Source: a virus
Virus record (IMG/VR): IMGVR_UViG_3300023198_000945
Location: 1-27,305 of that record
Reading direction: 5' to 3' (one strand)
Length of the DNA stretch: 27,305 bases
A program made the position numbers and the translations under genes. The notes beneath the pieces were generated by a model, which had not been told where the DNA came from, did not search any database, and saw only the letters and a list, made by a program, of their open reading frames with translations. Below are positions 1-6,535 of this stretch, piece after piece (within the stretch, counting starts at the first letter, position 1; every line of letters starts with the position of its first letter).

Positions 1-22
1 CACTAAACAACAGGAGATTGAC

Positions 23-223
23 ATGATAAACATTCCGGACAACTGCCCGAATATCGCATGTGGCAAGAGTTTGAAGGCCAAGCACGGAGATGGTACATTT
101 CACTGGCCCGAGATATTCATGTTTAATGTTATCGTGTGCCTGGATGAGAACGGTAAAGTCGTAGGGTTCTACTGTCCTCATTGCGGCCGGTGGATGAGAA
201 ACAAATATTACGCGGGGGATTGA
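23..223 (+). CDS. Small zinc-ribbon-like protein
   Basis: A 66-residue protein of unknown function. It has two Cys clusters, CPNIAC near residues 8-13 and CPHC near 51-54, in the usual arrangement of a small four-Cys zinc ribbon. The start is supported by an AGGAG ribosome site at 12-16, seven bases before the ATG. The following gene starts one base after its stop, so the two are probably co-translated. The fold is inferred from the Cys spacing; no function can be assigned. Confidence 0.75.
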   Translation: MINIPDNCPNIACGKSLKAKHGDGTFHWPEIFMFNVIVCLDENGKVVGFYCPHCGRWMRNKYYAGD

Positions 224-224
224 T

Positions 225-611
225 ATGTGTCTGGACATCATAACGAAACGGAATCCCTGGAAGTCTTGGGGTGTTGGGTACAAGAAATATATCGAACATT
301 GTAACGGCAGACTCGATTCAGCTGTTATGACCTGTGAGGAGTATTGGGATTACGGGAGATGGTATTCCGCTGATGAGACGGATTTATACACAACATACGA
401 AGGGGAAAAGTATACCAGCGGTTTTCACATTTTCTCTACGAAGGCGGAAGCGAAATCCTGGGGAAGCCCCCACAGTGTCGTTGTCAAGGTGCGATATAGA
501 GGAGCTCATACTATCGGGATTCAAAATGGAGCAAAAGTCATCGTTGCCAGGAAAGTCAAATTACTGAAGGAAATTCGTGACGGAAGATATTTAGAGTGGG
601 GGCCGTATTAA
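225..611 (+). CDS. Conserved phage hypothetical protein
   Basis: A 128-residue soluble protein with no signal peptide or membrane segment. The opening MCLDIITKRNPWKSWGVGY, the middle GFHIFSTKAEAKSW and the beta-rich end (VVVKVRYRGAHTIGIQ, then VIVARKVKLL) resemble an unnamed family I recall from phages and some bacteria. This is recognised by pattern only. The ATG lies just after the upstream stop, behind a G-rich stretch (214-218) that can act as ribosome site. An overlapping ORF in another frame at 334-567 is a shadow. Function unknown. Confidence 0.8.
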   Translation: MCLDIITKRNPWKSWGVGYKKYIEHCNGRLDSAVMTCEEYWDYGRWYSADETDLYTTYEGEKYTSGFHIFSTKAEAKSWGSPHSVVVKVRYRGAHTIGIQNGAKVIVARKVKLLKEIRDGRYLEWGPY

Positions 612-680
612 CAACTGAGCATGATAATAATCGTTCGGACATGACATGATAACAATCCCCCGAGCGATCACATAACGGGT

Positions 681-715
681 AGCGGTCGGGAGGGATGGCC
701 CTTTAACTCCCGGCT
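681..715 (+). promoter_or_regulatory. Bulged hairpin upstream of the 738 gene
   Basis: In the 126-base gap between genes, AGC (681-683) plus CGGGAG (687-692) pairs with CTCCCG (707-712) plus GCT (713-715). This gives a nine-pair stem with a three-base bulge. It ends about ten bases before the ribosome site of the next gene. No U-tract follows, so it is not a typical terminator; a role in translation or RNA stability is inference. Confidence 0.4.
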
Positions 716-737
716 GCACATAAAAGAGGAGACAGAG

Positions 738-1085
738 ATGCGTGAACATAAATGCGAGAAAATGAGTATATGGAAGATACAAACATGCCACGATAAGTGG
801 TGGACGTTAAGCCGTAAGGGCAGCCCCCACGTAAATCTTATTGTAACATTCTGTCCGTTTTGCGGAGAGAAGCTACCCGAGATATCCAAGTATGATAGCG
901 GGGCATATTCGGCTATTTTCGACTTCGTTGCTCCAGGTTACACTCAGCGGATTCTGGTGAAGAATAAAGGCAAGTGGATCGCGTATGGACTTCCTGAAAT
1001 GGATATGCAGGGAAAGTGTTCATCCGATACCGAAATCGACAAATGTTACAAAAACATCAAAAGAATATTCGAGGTGGAACAGTGA
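738..1085 (+). CDS. Zinc-ribbon-like hypothetical protein
   Basis: A 115-residue protein with CPFCGEKLP at residues 39-47, the usual second half of a zinc ribbon. Cys6 and Cys17 are possible partners. The second half is beta-rich, with an ILVKNKGKWI strand pair that resembles the C-terminal parts of the proteins starting at 2461 and 3050. The ribosome site AGAGGAG (724-730) fits the ATG. The last four bases, GTGA, overlap the GTG start of the ATPase gene, so the two are translationally coupled. Function unknown. Confidence 0.8.
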   Translation: MREHKCEKMSIWKIQTCHDKWWTLSRKGSPHVNLIVTFCPFCGEKLPEISKYDSGAYSAIFDFVAPGYTQRILVKNKGKWIAYGLPEMDMQGKCSSDTEIDKCYKNIKRIFEVEQ

Positions 1086-2344
1086 AAATAAAACACATCA
1101 GTATTAAAGGACGCCAGGGAATAGACGATCTCGAATTTGCAATGGGATCTGTTACGGTATTGTCTGGTAAGAATGCTGTGAATAAATCCTCTGTTATCGA
1201 TGCCCTGAAGGATATCCTGAGCCACTCCCACGATCCTGCACGGATTCGGAAAGGCAGCAAGGCCGCAACAGTGGAGTTGAAACTTGACAATGGTCACATC
1301 TATAAGATGAAGACCACGCCCAAGTCGACTCAGTGGGACTTCAGGGATAACAAGGGAACTTCGATAAGGCGCACGGCGGAGTTATTGACCGGGTTGCTGA
1401 ATCAGCTGAGCCTGGACCCTCTGGCGTTTTTGTCTAAGGCGCCGAAGGAGCAGGCGCGGATATTCACTCAGGCGATTCCGATTAAGGTTACGGCCGAGGA
1501 GCTGGGTGTGCCGTTAAAATACACAGCCGGAATTGACTTTGATCAGCATGCTTTGAGTGCTATCGGTGATGACAACAGCGGTGTGTATGGTAAGATCTAC
1601 CAGGCACGGACTGAAATCAATCGCGACATTAAACAGAAGCGAGCTACTGTAGCTTCTATGGACCAGGGGTTGGAAGTCCTCGCGGTACCTGCGAATGGTA
1701 AGAGCTGGTCGGATGTGGTTCAGATCCTGGAGCAGGAACGTGCCGGCATAGATGCAGGACGCCAAGCTGCAATAAATGCAGCAGATGAAACATATGAGAC
1801 GTCAAAAGAACAACTTCAGCTCGAGCGTAATCAAGCATATGAAGCCGTTCGTCTCGCGTTCGAAGCACCTTTGTCGGATGTTGATGGACGACTCGGTACC
1901 GCCAGGACGGCGGCGGAGAATGCGGGTAAGCTGGAATCTACTCGAAATTTTGTTGCTGTAATGAAACAAGAGGCTAATGATGGCGAGACCATATCGGATC
2001 GGATGACGGATGATCTGCAGAAGCTCAAGGACAAAAGGGCGGAGTTGGTCGAAGTGTCACCTATACCGGGACTTGAGACATCACCTACGGGATTGTTGTT
2101 TGAAGGTGTCCCGTTTGAGGTCGCGAACCTGGCCAAGCAGCTTGAGATTTCTATCAAGATCGCTCAGTTGAGCACCGGGGATCTCGGGCTTATTCTGGTG
2201 GATAATATGGAACATCTGGATAGCGAGAACTACGAAGAAATGATGCGCCAGATGGAACGTGCGGCAAACAAGAACGGACTTCAGTTTGTATGCGCCAGGG
2301 TGACGGATTCTCCCGGGCTGACAATAGAAAATAAATCCGAGTGA
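1082..2344 (+). CDS. SMC/RecF/SbcC-like AAA ATPase with altered Walker A
   Basis: A 420-residue ATPase of the kind phages often carry near recombination genes. The N-terminus (VKIKHISIKGRQGIDDLEF) and P-loop (28-37, SGKNAVNKSS) match the SMC/RecF ATP-binding head. Residues about 170-330 are helical and probably coiled-coil. The C-terminal head has the QLEISIKIA helix and a Walker B-like LILVDNMEHLD (370-380). The start is the GTG at 1082: it has GAGGTGG at 1069-1075 and overlaps the previous stop as GTGA, whereas the ATG at 1016 would overlap the upstream gene by 70 bases. The Gly before the P-loop Lys is Asn34, which is unusual in a live ATPase. A role in DNA-end processing or recombination is inferred from the family. 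Confidence 0.88.
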   Translation: MKIKHISIKGRQGIDDLEFAMGSVTVLSGKNAVNKSSVIDALKDILSHSHDPARIRKGSKAATVELKLDNGHIYKMKTTPKSTQWDFRDNKGTSIRRTAELLTGLLNQLSLDPLAFLSKAPKEQARIFTQAIPIKVTAEELGVPLKYTAGIDFDQHALSAIGDDNSGVYGKIYQARTEINRDIKQKRATVASMDQGLEVLAVPANGKSWSDVVQILEQERAGIDAGRQAAINAADETYETSKEQLQLERNQAYEAVRLAFEAPLSDVDGRLGTARTAAENAGKLESTRNFVAVMKQEANDGETISDRMTDDLQKLKDKRAELVEVSPIPGLETSPTGLLFEGVPFEVANLAKQLEISIKIAQLSTGDLGLILVDNMEHLDSENYEEMMRQMERAANKNGLQFVCARVTDSPGLTIENKSE

Positions 2345-2348
2345 TTGA

Positions 2349-2379
2349 TTGACAACCGGAGATGCAGATACTATATAAA
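2349..2379 (+). promoter_or_regulatory. Sigma70-like promoter before the DUF5675 gene
   Basis: A perfect TTGACA box at 2349-2354 is followed by TATATA at 2372-2377 (17-base spacer, four of six matches) or TATAAA at 2374-2379 (19-base spacer, five of six). It lies in the largest gap of this part, right after the ATPase stop, and would start a transcript reading the DUF5675, membrane-protein and lipoprotein genes. Use of this promoter is inferred from the boxes only. Confidence 0.6.
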
Positions 2380-2415
2380 TAATGCGGCATCATCCATGTA
2401 TCTCCTCCTTTCTGA

Positions 2416-2447
2416 AGCTCCCGGGATGAACGGTGTTCCTGGGAGCT
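2416..2447 (+). promoter_or_regulatory. Eleven-pair hairpin in the leader of the DUF5675 gene
   Basis: Bases 2416-2426 pair with 2437-2447 (AGCTCCCGGGA with TCCTGGGAGCT, one G-U pair) around a ten-base loop. The stem ends four bases before the GGAG ribosome site of the gene at 2461. No U-run follows, so it is more likely a 5' leader structure than a terminator. A pyrimidine tract CTCCTCCTTTCT at 2402-2413 lies just upstream and could pair with the ribosome site. Confidence 0.55.
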
Positions 2448-2460
2448 GATGGAGTAAACC

Positions 2461-3036
2461 ATGCAAATTAAAGTAGAGCGAGATGTATTTACGGAAAGAG
2501 GTACGAGCGGTGTGTTGTATGTAGACGGGATCAAATATTGCTATACTATGGAAGACAGTGTGCATAGTGGTCCCAAGATTCCCGGCAAGACTGCGATACC
2601 TGCTGGGGAGTACCAGGTGATTATAAACAGGTCACGTCGGTTTGGGAAATTGATGCCGTTGCTGATCAGCGTACCTGAGTTCCGTTGTATCAGAATTCAC
2701 AAAGGCAATACACCTGCCGATACTTCAGGATGTATTCTGGTAGGAGCTGCGCGAGGTTCCGGTAAGATATGGGATTGCACGCCGGCATACGATACGTTGT
2801 TCCGGGAGATCGAACTTGCTCTGCTGAAAAGTGAGCGGGTGAGGATTCTGGTTGAGAACCACAGGGGTACAAAGTCTGGGTATGATGACGGATATTATAT
2901 CCTGACGGATGGGCAAATCGCGATCCGGCGCAAAGGAAAATGGACGATACCGGATATGGTAGATATTAATGATCTGTGGTTTGTGAGTGATGGGTCATTT
3001 TTCGCTAATCATACTATCAAGGATAAATTGGCATAA
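2461..3036 (+). CDS. DUF5675-family protein with C-terminal extension
   Basis: A 191-residue protein. Residues 1-135 show DUF5675 features: KIPGKTAIPAGEYQV (39-53), VPEFRCIRIHKGNT (71-84) and DTSGCILVG (87-95). The His80/Cys91 arrangement recalls the catalytic layout of L,D-transpeptidases, but that relation is my inference. Residues 136-191 are an extra tail containing YYILTDGQIAIRRKGKW, similar to the ends of the neighbouring small proteins. There is no signal peptide. A GGAG site at 2451-2454 fits the ATG. It sits behind its own promoter and ahead of a membrane protein and a lipoprotein, so a role in lysis or the cell envelope is possible but unproven. Confidence 0.82.
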   Translation: MQIKVERDVFTERGTSGVLYVDGIKYCYTMEDSVHSGPKIPGKTAIPAGEYQVIINRSRRFGKLMPLLISVPEFRCIRIHKGNTPADTSGCILVGAARGSGKIWDCTPAYDTLFREIELALLKSERVRILVENHRGTKSGYDDGYYILTDGQIAIRRKGKWTIPDMVDINDLWFVSDGSFFANHTIKDKLA

Positions 3037-3049
3037 AGGAGAAATGAAG

Positions 3050-3451
3050 ATGGACTGTAAAGATTGTGAATGGTATAATAAAGAACCAAAAAACCCTCCA
3101 TTCGGTATGTTTTGTTCAGAACCTGGAGAAGAGAGTGATCTGTTTTATAGTCCAGGGTGCGCGTGTCCAAGTTTTATAGAGAAGTCAGAAGGCTGCTCCT
3201 GTCCACCAAATCAGGCGGCGAAGTTCTGTGATAAGTGCGGCAAGCCTCTGAGATGGATCACGGAAAACGGGTATTACAGGATACCGGAGGCGACACCCGG
3301 GCATTACTTCATAGCCGTCAAGAACGGGGCTATCTGGACTACGCTGTACAGCGACGGCTCCTCATCAGAGAGATCCAACAGCATAATGCACGAGCAATGG
3401 ATCAACAAGTTTTTTGATCAAATTCTAAAACTCGATGTACCTGGAGTATAA
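3050..3451 (+). CDS. Cys-rich protein with two zinc-binding modules
   Basis: A 133-residue protein. Module one has Cys3, Cys6, Cys22 and Cys37/39 (CKDCEW, FCSEP, CACPSF), the same layout as the 63-residue protein at 16963-17154. Module two has Cys49/51, Cys60 and Cys63 (CSC, then FCDKCGKPL), a zinc ribbon. The rest is beta-rich (HYFIAVKNGAIW). I chose the ATG at 3050 because AGGAG at 3037-3041 lies eight bases before it; the ATG at 3044 is only two bases from that site, and the longer frame from 2987 would overlap the previous gene. Function unknown. Confidence 0.8.
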   Translation: MDCKDCEWYNKEPKNPPFGMFCSEPGEESDLFYSPGCACPSFIEKSEGCSCPPNQAAKFCDKCGKPLRWITENGYYRIPEATPGHYFIAVKNGAIWTTLYSDGSSSERSNSIMHEQWINKFFDQILKLDVPGV

Positions 3452-3452
3452 A

Positions 3453-3740
3453 ATGAAGAAAACACTTGAGTTTATGATGCTGGAACGTGTATTCTTATTA
3501 TCAGGTGCTCTGGCGTTTTCCGGATTGGGAATTCTCCTGATCCACTGGGGAGCAGCTGCAGAATACATTATGATCTTTTTCACGCTGGCAAACGGTCTCG
3601 TAGGTGCGTTATTGAGAGGTTTGATCAGTCCTGGTGATTTCAAAGACGTTAACGGTAACGGCGGTCAGGGTCAAATGATCCCACTTTATCCTACACCAAA
3701 GCGAATACCGCCTTCACACACAGAGGACAATAAATCATGA
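3453..3740 (+). CDS. Small membrane protein, two predicted helices (holin candidate)
   Basis: A 95-residue protein with two hydrophobic stretches, about residues 9-29 (MLERVFLLSGALAFSGLGIL) and 31-52 (AAAEYIMIFFTLANGLVGAL), and a hydrophilic Pro-rich tail. The ATG at 3453 has GGAG at 3443-3446 and starts two bases after the upstream stop. A possible ATG at 3435 has no ribosome site. The stop overlaps the next start as ATGA, coupling it to the lipoprotein. Size and topology would suit a holin, and the neighbours are envelope-related, but no holin family is recognised. Confidence 0.8.
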   Translation: MKKTLEFMMLERVFLLSGALAFSGLGILLIHWGAAAEYIMIFFTLANGLVGALLRGLISPGDFKDVNGNGGQGQMIPLYPTPKRIPPSHTEDNKS

Positions 3741-4195
3741 AGAGGACATTAGCACTTTGTTTTATCCTGGTACTCGTACTGGCCACTGCAGGCTGTGACG
3801 GTACCGTCAAGAAGGCCGCAGAGTATATGGACGACGCTGCAGACGCGATTGGACTGATCCAAGCTATTACAATCAGCGCGGAAGCCAACGATCTAATCAG
3901 TGGCGAAATCCACGACGGTATACTCAAGGCAACCCTCAAGGCGAGCACGGCCGGCCTGGAGATTGTAAAATTACTCACTATGCTTGATCAGATGGGTGTT
4001 GAGGAATTCAATGTCAATGATAAGACGGAGATTCTGACTTATTTGACTGCTATGAGTGAGGCACTTGATCCGGTAGAGATTATCGGGATTCTCGATATCG
4101 AGGATGCTGAGGTTAGACATTCTATACAAACAGGATTCGAAACCGCCAGGTCTGTCTTATCGGCCTTTAACATTATGATTCAAACAGGAGAATAA
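3737..4195 (+). CDS. Phage lipoprotein
   Basis: A 152-residue protein with a lipoprotein signal: MKR, a hydrophobic core, then LATAGC with the acylated Cys at residue 20. Asp follows at +2, which in enterobacteria holds lipoproteins in the inner membrane. The mature part is helical, rich in Ala, Ile and Asp, with no enzyme motif. It starts within the stop of the membrane-protein gene (ATGA) and ends one base before the next ATG. It could be an outer spanin-like or superinfection-exclusion protein. It is longer than most o-spanins and lacks their Pro-rich character, so this stays open. Confidence 0.8.
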   Translation: MKRTLALCFILVLVLATAGCDGTVKKAAEYMDDAADAIGLIQAITISAEANDLISGEIHDGILKATLKASTAGLEIVKLLTMLDQMGVEEFNVNDKTEILTYLTAMSEALDPVEIIGILDIEDAEVRHSIQTGFETARSVLSAFNIMIQTGE

Positions 4196-4196
4196 T

Positions 4197-4385
4197 ATGG
4201 ACGCCGAAAAAGCGTTATTGATTGCGAACCTGCTCAACACGTATGGCCCGAAGATCGTGGCTCTTGTCATGAAGATCCGGAAGGATAACGGTGAGGAAGA
4301 GACTATTGACCTGCTGGAAAGTGCCGGGAGTAAGTTCAGAGAAAATATTGAACAGGCTCAGGAAGCACTGGATCAGGAGTCTTAA
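4197..4385 (+). CDS. Small helical hypothetical protein
   Basis: A 62-residue protein. The first half (ALLIANLLNTYGPKIVALVMKI) is an amphipathic or weakly hydrophobic helix; the second half is charged and helical. The ribosome site AGGAG at 4186-4190 fits the ATG, and the stop shares one base with the next start. No family recognised. Its coupling to the lipoprotein gene suggests they act together. Confidence 0.75.
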   Translation: MDAEKALLIANLLNTYGPKIVALVMKIRKDNGEEETIDLLESAGSKFRENIEQAQEALDQES

Positions 4386-4714
4386 TGCTGATTGATTTGT
4401 TTCTCCCGATAGGGCTAGGGGCGTTCGGTAGTGCATTGAGCGGCATAGGTCAAGCTCAGTGTACCTGCTCGCGGGATTGTCCTGTACACGGTAATCAGGC
4501 TACGGGTTTGAATGCCGCCAGGGCGGCTCAGTGGGGTCCGGGTTTACAACAGCGGACGGCGCAACGGCTGGCACAGCTAGAATATAAGGCCAGCCTCGCC
4601 GCTTCCGGGTATTACGATCCTATTTTATCCTCCGAGCCGAGCAAACCAAAACACCGGGAATATAGCGGTGTAGATCCGATGAAGAACACCGTGACACCTA
4701 AAGTACTCAAATGA
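4385..4714 (+). CDS. Hypothetical protein with hydrophobic N-terminus and Cys/His motif
   Basis: A 109-residue protein that begins with a short hydrophobic segment (LIDLFLPIGLGAFGSALSGI, residues 2-21), followed by CTCSRDCPVHG (about 26-36), which could bind a metal. The rest is polar and helical, then Pro/Lys-rich. The start overlaps the preceding stop by one base, with AGGAG at 4375-4379. It is the last gene of this tight run; a 105-base gap follows. Function unknown. Confidence 0.72.
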   Translation: MLIDLFLPIGLGAFGSALSGIGQAQCTCSRDCPVHGNQATGLNAARAAQWGPGLQQRTAQRLAQLEYKASLAASGYYDPILSSEPSKPKHREYSGVDPMKNTVTPKVLK

Positions 4715-4819
4715 TATACTAGGGTTGAATCCGCGAATATCGGAAAATAGATAAGGTAGGGCGGACAAGGACTGGCTAGGGCTGAGGCCGGTGACAACTA
4801 AATAACCGAAAGGATTCGC

Positions 4820-5806
4820 ATGAGTCGAGCCGCTAAGTCTAAGCTTGTATTGGATGCTGTCAGGAGGTTTACACATCTACCTGACAGAACTATAGCAAGA
4901 CACTTGCTCAATCAACATAAAGGGTTGTTTGATAATGATCTTGAGAAGATTAGAAGTAGTGTCCGGTATTACAGAGGCAAGAATGGAGAAAAGAGTCGAG
5001 CAACTGCCGAGAAGAAACACTCCGGATTATTCACAGGTGGTCCTGTTAAACTTCCCGAAACCTGGAGACTGACACGAACCAATTACGACCTGCCTCCTGG
5101 GTTATGGTTGATACTGTCTGATATTCACATGCCGTTTCACGAAAGAGTAGCACTTGAGGCGGCCGTACAGGCGGGACAGGCAGAGAAGGTTGACGGGATA
5201 TTACTCAACGGAGACGCCTGGGACTGCGAGGCTTTGACGTTTTGGCCCACAGCTCACAGGGATTTCAACAAGGAATTGGAAGACTTTATCGATTTTCTGG
5301 ATTGGTTGAAGCTACAGTTTCCAACACAGAAGATCGTGTTTAAACCCGGGAATCATGAATTCAGACTTCCGAGGTATTTTATCACGCACGCTCCTGAACT
5401 CGCCCAGAGTCCAGTAGCTTCTATGGAGACGGTATTGGGATTTGAGAAACGCGGTATTGAATTCCTTGACTATTTCCAGATCATCAACGCAGGCAAACTT
5501 CCTATTATTCACGGCCATGAAGTCCCGGCTATTATCCGTTGTGTTAATCCCGCGAGAGGATTGTTTTTGAGAACCAAGACATTCTCCGCGTGTTCGCACT
5601 GCCACAGCACATCGGAACATTCTCCCAAGAACATCCATGACGAATTGTTAACCACCTGGAGTTTCGGGTGCTTGTGCGATCTCCATCCGGAGTATTCGCC
5701 GTATGGTAACGATTGGAATTGGGGCTTTGCCTTTGTGAATGTGGAGAAGAACGGGGATTTTGAGGTTTTGAACCGCAGGATTTTACCTAATGGAAAGGTG
5801 GTATAA
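4820..5806 (+). CDS. Calcineurin-like metallophosphoesterase
   Basis: A 328-residue enzyme with the full metallophosphoesterase motif set: SDIH (Asp101, His103), GDAWD (Asp132, Asp135), GNHE (178-180), HGHE (231-234) and SHCH (260-262). These coordinate two metals and hydrolyse phosphate esters; the substrate cannot be told from sequence. Residues 8-50 look like a helix-turn-helix-type DNA-binding region. GAAAGGA before the ATG (4808-4814) acts as ribosome site. The 105-base gap upstream holds only a weak promoter-like pair (TTGAAT 4725-4730, TAGATA 4748-4753). The MazZ-like gene follows two bases after the stop, which hints at joint work on nucleotides or DNA. Confidence 0.92.
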   Translation: MSRAAKSKLVLDAVRRFTHLPDRTIARHLLNQHKGLFDNDLEKIRSSVRYYRGKNGEKSRATAEKKHSGLFTGGPVKLPETWRLTRTNYDLPPGLWLILSDIHMPFHERVALEAAVQAGQAEKVDGILLNGDAWDCEALTFWPTAHRDFNKELEDFIDFLDWLKLQFPTQKIVFKPGNHEFRLPRYFITHAPELAQSPVASMETVLGFEKRGIEFLDYFQIINAGKLPIIHGHEVPAIIRCVNPARGLFLRTKTFSACSHCHSTSEHSPKNIHDELLTTWSFGCLCDLHPEYSPYGNDWNWGFAFVNVEKNGDFEVLNRRILPNGKVV

Positions 5807-5808
5807 AT

Positions 5809-6177
5809 TTGAAAAGGCAACCAGAACCAGAGAAGATGTTGAAAGGAGAGTCAGGCGCGACTCAGTCAGAGGTCAAGGAGCGGTTCGATTTGATCTGCCC
5901 GGCCGGGTTGAGGCGTCTGGCGGCACGGTATGGATTTGGCTCCGTAGCTCACTCTGATTTTAACTATTGTAAAGCAGAGGATGACAAAGCATTCCACAGG
6001 GCCAGGTTGAATCATCTCATTAAACATTTGAACTTGTACCTGCTTGAGGGTAATGAGAAGGACGATAACCTCGCCGCGATTGCCTGGGGTGCTTTTACGC
6101 TAATACACTATGAGGAGCGGTGTCAGCATCATCTGGCGCCGATATCGGGAAATGCAAAAGATACTGGTGATGTTTAG
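5809..6177 (+). CDS. dATP/dGTP diphosphohydrolase-like protein (DUF5664, MazZ-like)
   Basis: A 122-residue all-helical protein of the DUF5664 (dATP/dGTP diphosphohydrolase N-terminal) type. Features are RFDLICPAGLRRLAARYGFG (25-44), ARLNHLIKHLNLYLLEGNEK (65-84) and DDNLAAIAWGAFTLIHYEE (85-103). The His, Glu and Asp residues there are the expected metal-binding set. Characterised members (MazZ) strip pyrophosphate from dGTP/dATP in phages that make 2-aminoadenine DNA. I chose the TTG start because AGGTGG (5796-5801) precedes it by seven bases. The ATG at 5836 is an alternative and would keep the domain. It is coupled to the metallophosphoesterase. Confidence 0.75.
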   Translation: MKRQPEPEKMLKGESGATQSEVKERFDLICPAGLRRLAARYGFGSVAHSDFNYCKAEDDKAFHRARLNHLIKHLNLYLLEGNEKDDNLAAIAWGAFTLIHYEERCQHHLAPISGNAKDTGDV

Positions 6178-6421
6178 TTTGGCTGTAGTGACATGTGCTG
6201 TTCTGTGCTCTGGGTTTATCCTGGCGTTACCCGGGGCAGGCGGTACTGTAGAGGTCTCTGTTGTAAAGTTTATTGACTGGGAAGCCGTTGAGATGTGTGA
6301 GCGCCAGGTTATGTGGATTGATGAATTACTGGTGGCGGGGAGTAATAGTGAAAAGACAGCGAGACGGTTGAGAAATCAGAGACATGTTTTAGAGAGTAGG
6401 TGTAGTAAACTGCAACAGTAA
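6110..6421 (+). CDS. Small membrane-anchored protein
   Basis: Up to 103 residues. A hydrophobic segment (ILVMFSLAVVTCAVLCSGFI, residues 18-37) acts as signal anchor, followed by a charged helical region. The start is uncertain. ATG 6110 has no ribosome site and overlaps the upstream gene by 68 bases. ATG 6152 or 6170 would place the anchor at the N-terminus. The topology (one N-terminal helix, helical outside domain) resembles i-spanins, but no family is recognised. Confidence 0.6.
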   Translation: MRSGVSIIWRRYREMQKILVMFSLAVVTCAVLCSGFILALPGAGGTVEVSVVKFIDWEAVEMCERQVMWIDELLVAGSNSEKTARRLRNQRHVLESRCSKLQQ

Positions 6422-6448
6422 GATCAACTTTTAAACCAGGAGATGTAA

Positions 6449-6526
6449 ATGAAAATGTGGTGTAAAATCTTCTTGTTACTTTTAGTGTCTATTATCTATG
6501 CTTTTATGTGTTACTGCTTTCGATAG
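6449..6526 (+). CDS. 25-residue transmembrane peptide
   Basis: A very short gene with AGGAG at 6439-6443 followed by the ATG at 6449, filling the gap between the stop at 6421 and the next gene at 6536. The peptide starts MKMWCKIFLLLLVSIIYAF and is one hydrophobic helix with three Cys and charged ends. Ribosome site, spacing and a clean fit between genes support it. Function unknown. Confidence 0.55.
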   Translation: MKMWCKIFLLLLVSIIYAFMCYCFR

Positions 6527-6535
6527 GGGGGCGGC

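Noticed and set aside
1016-1081. Longer ATPase reading frame from the ATG at 1016
   Set aside because: It would overlap the previous gene by 70 bases and lacks a ribosome site; the GTG at 1082 has both a good site and GTGA coupling.
1831-2157. Antisense frames within the ATPase gene
   Set aside because: Composition and lack of ribosome sites mark them as shadows of the coding strand.
2416-2447. Leader hairpin as intrinsic terminator
   Set aside because: No U-tract follows; the next bases are the ribosome site of the DUF5675 gene.
2461-3036. Naming the DUF5675 protein an endolysin
   Set aside because: The His/Cys resemblance to L,D-transpeptidases is weak and no experimental link is visible in sequence.
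4725-4753. Promoter before the metallophosphoesterase gene
   Set aside because: Only four of six and three of six matches; too weak to list as a feature.
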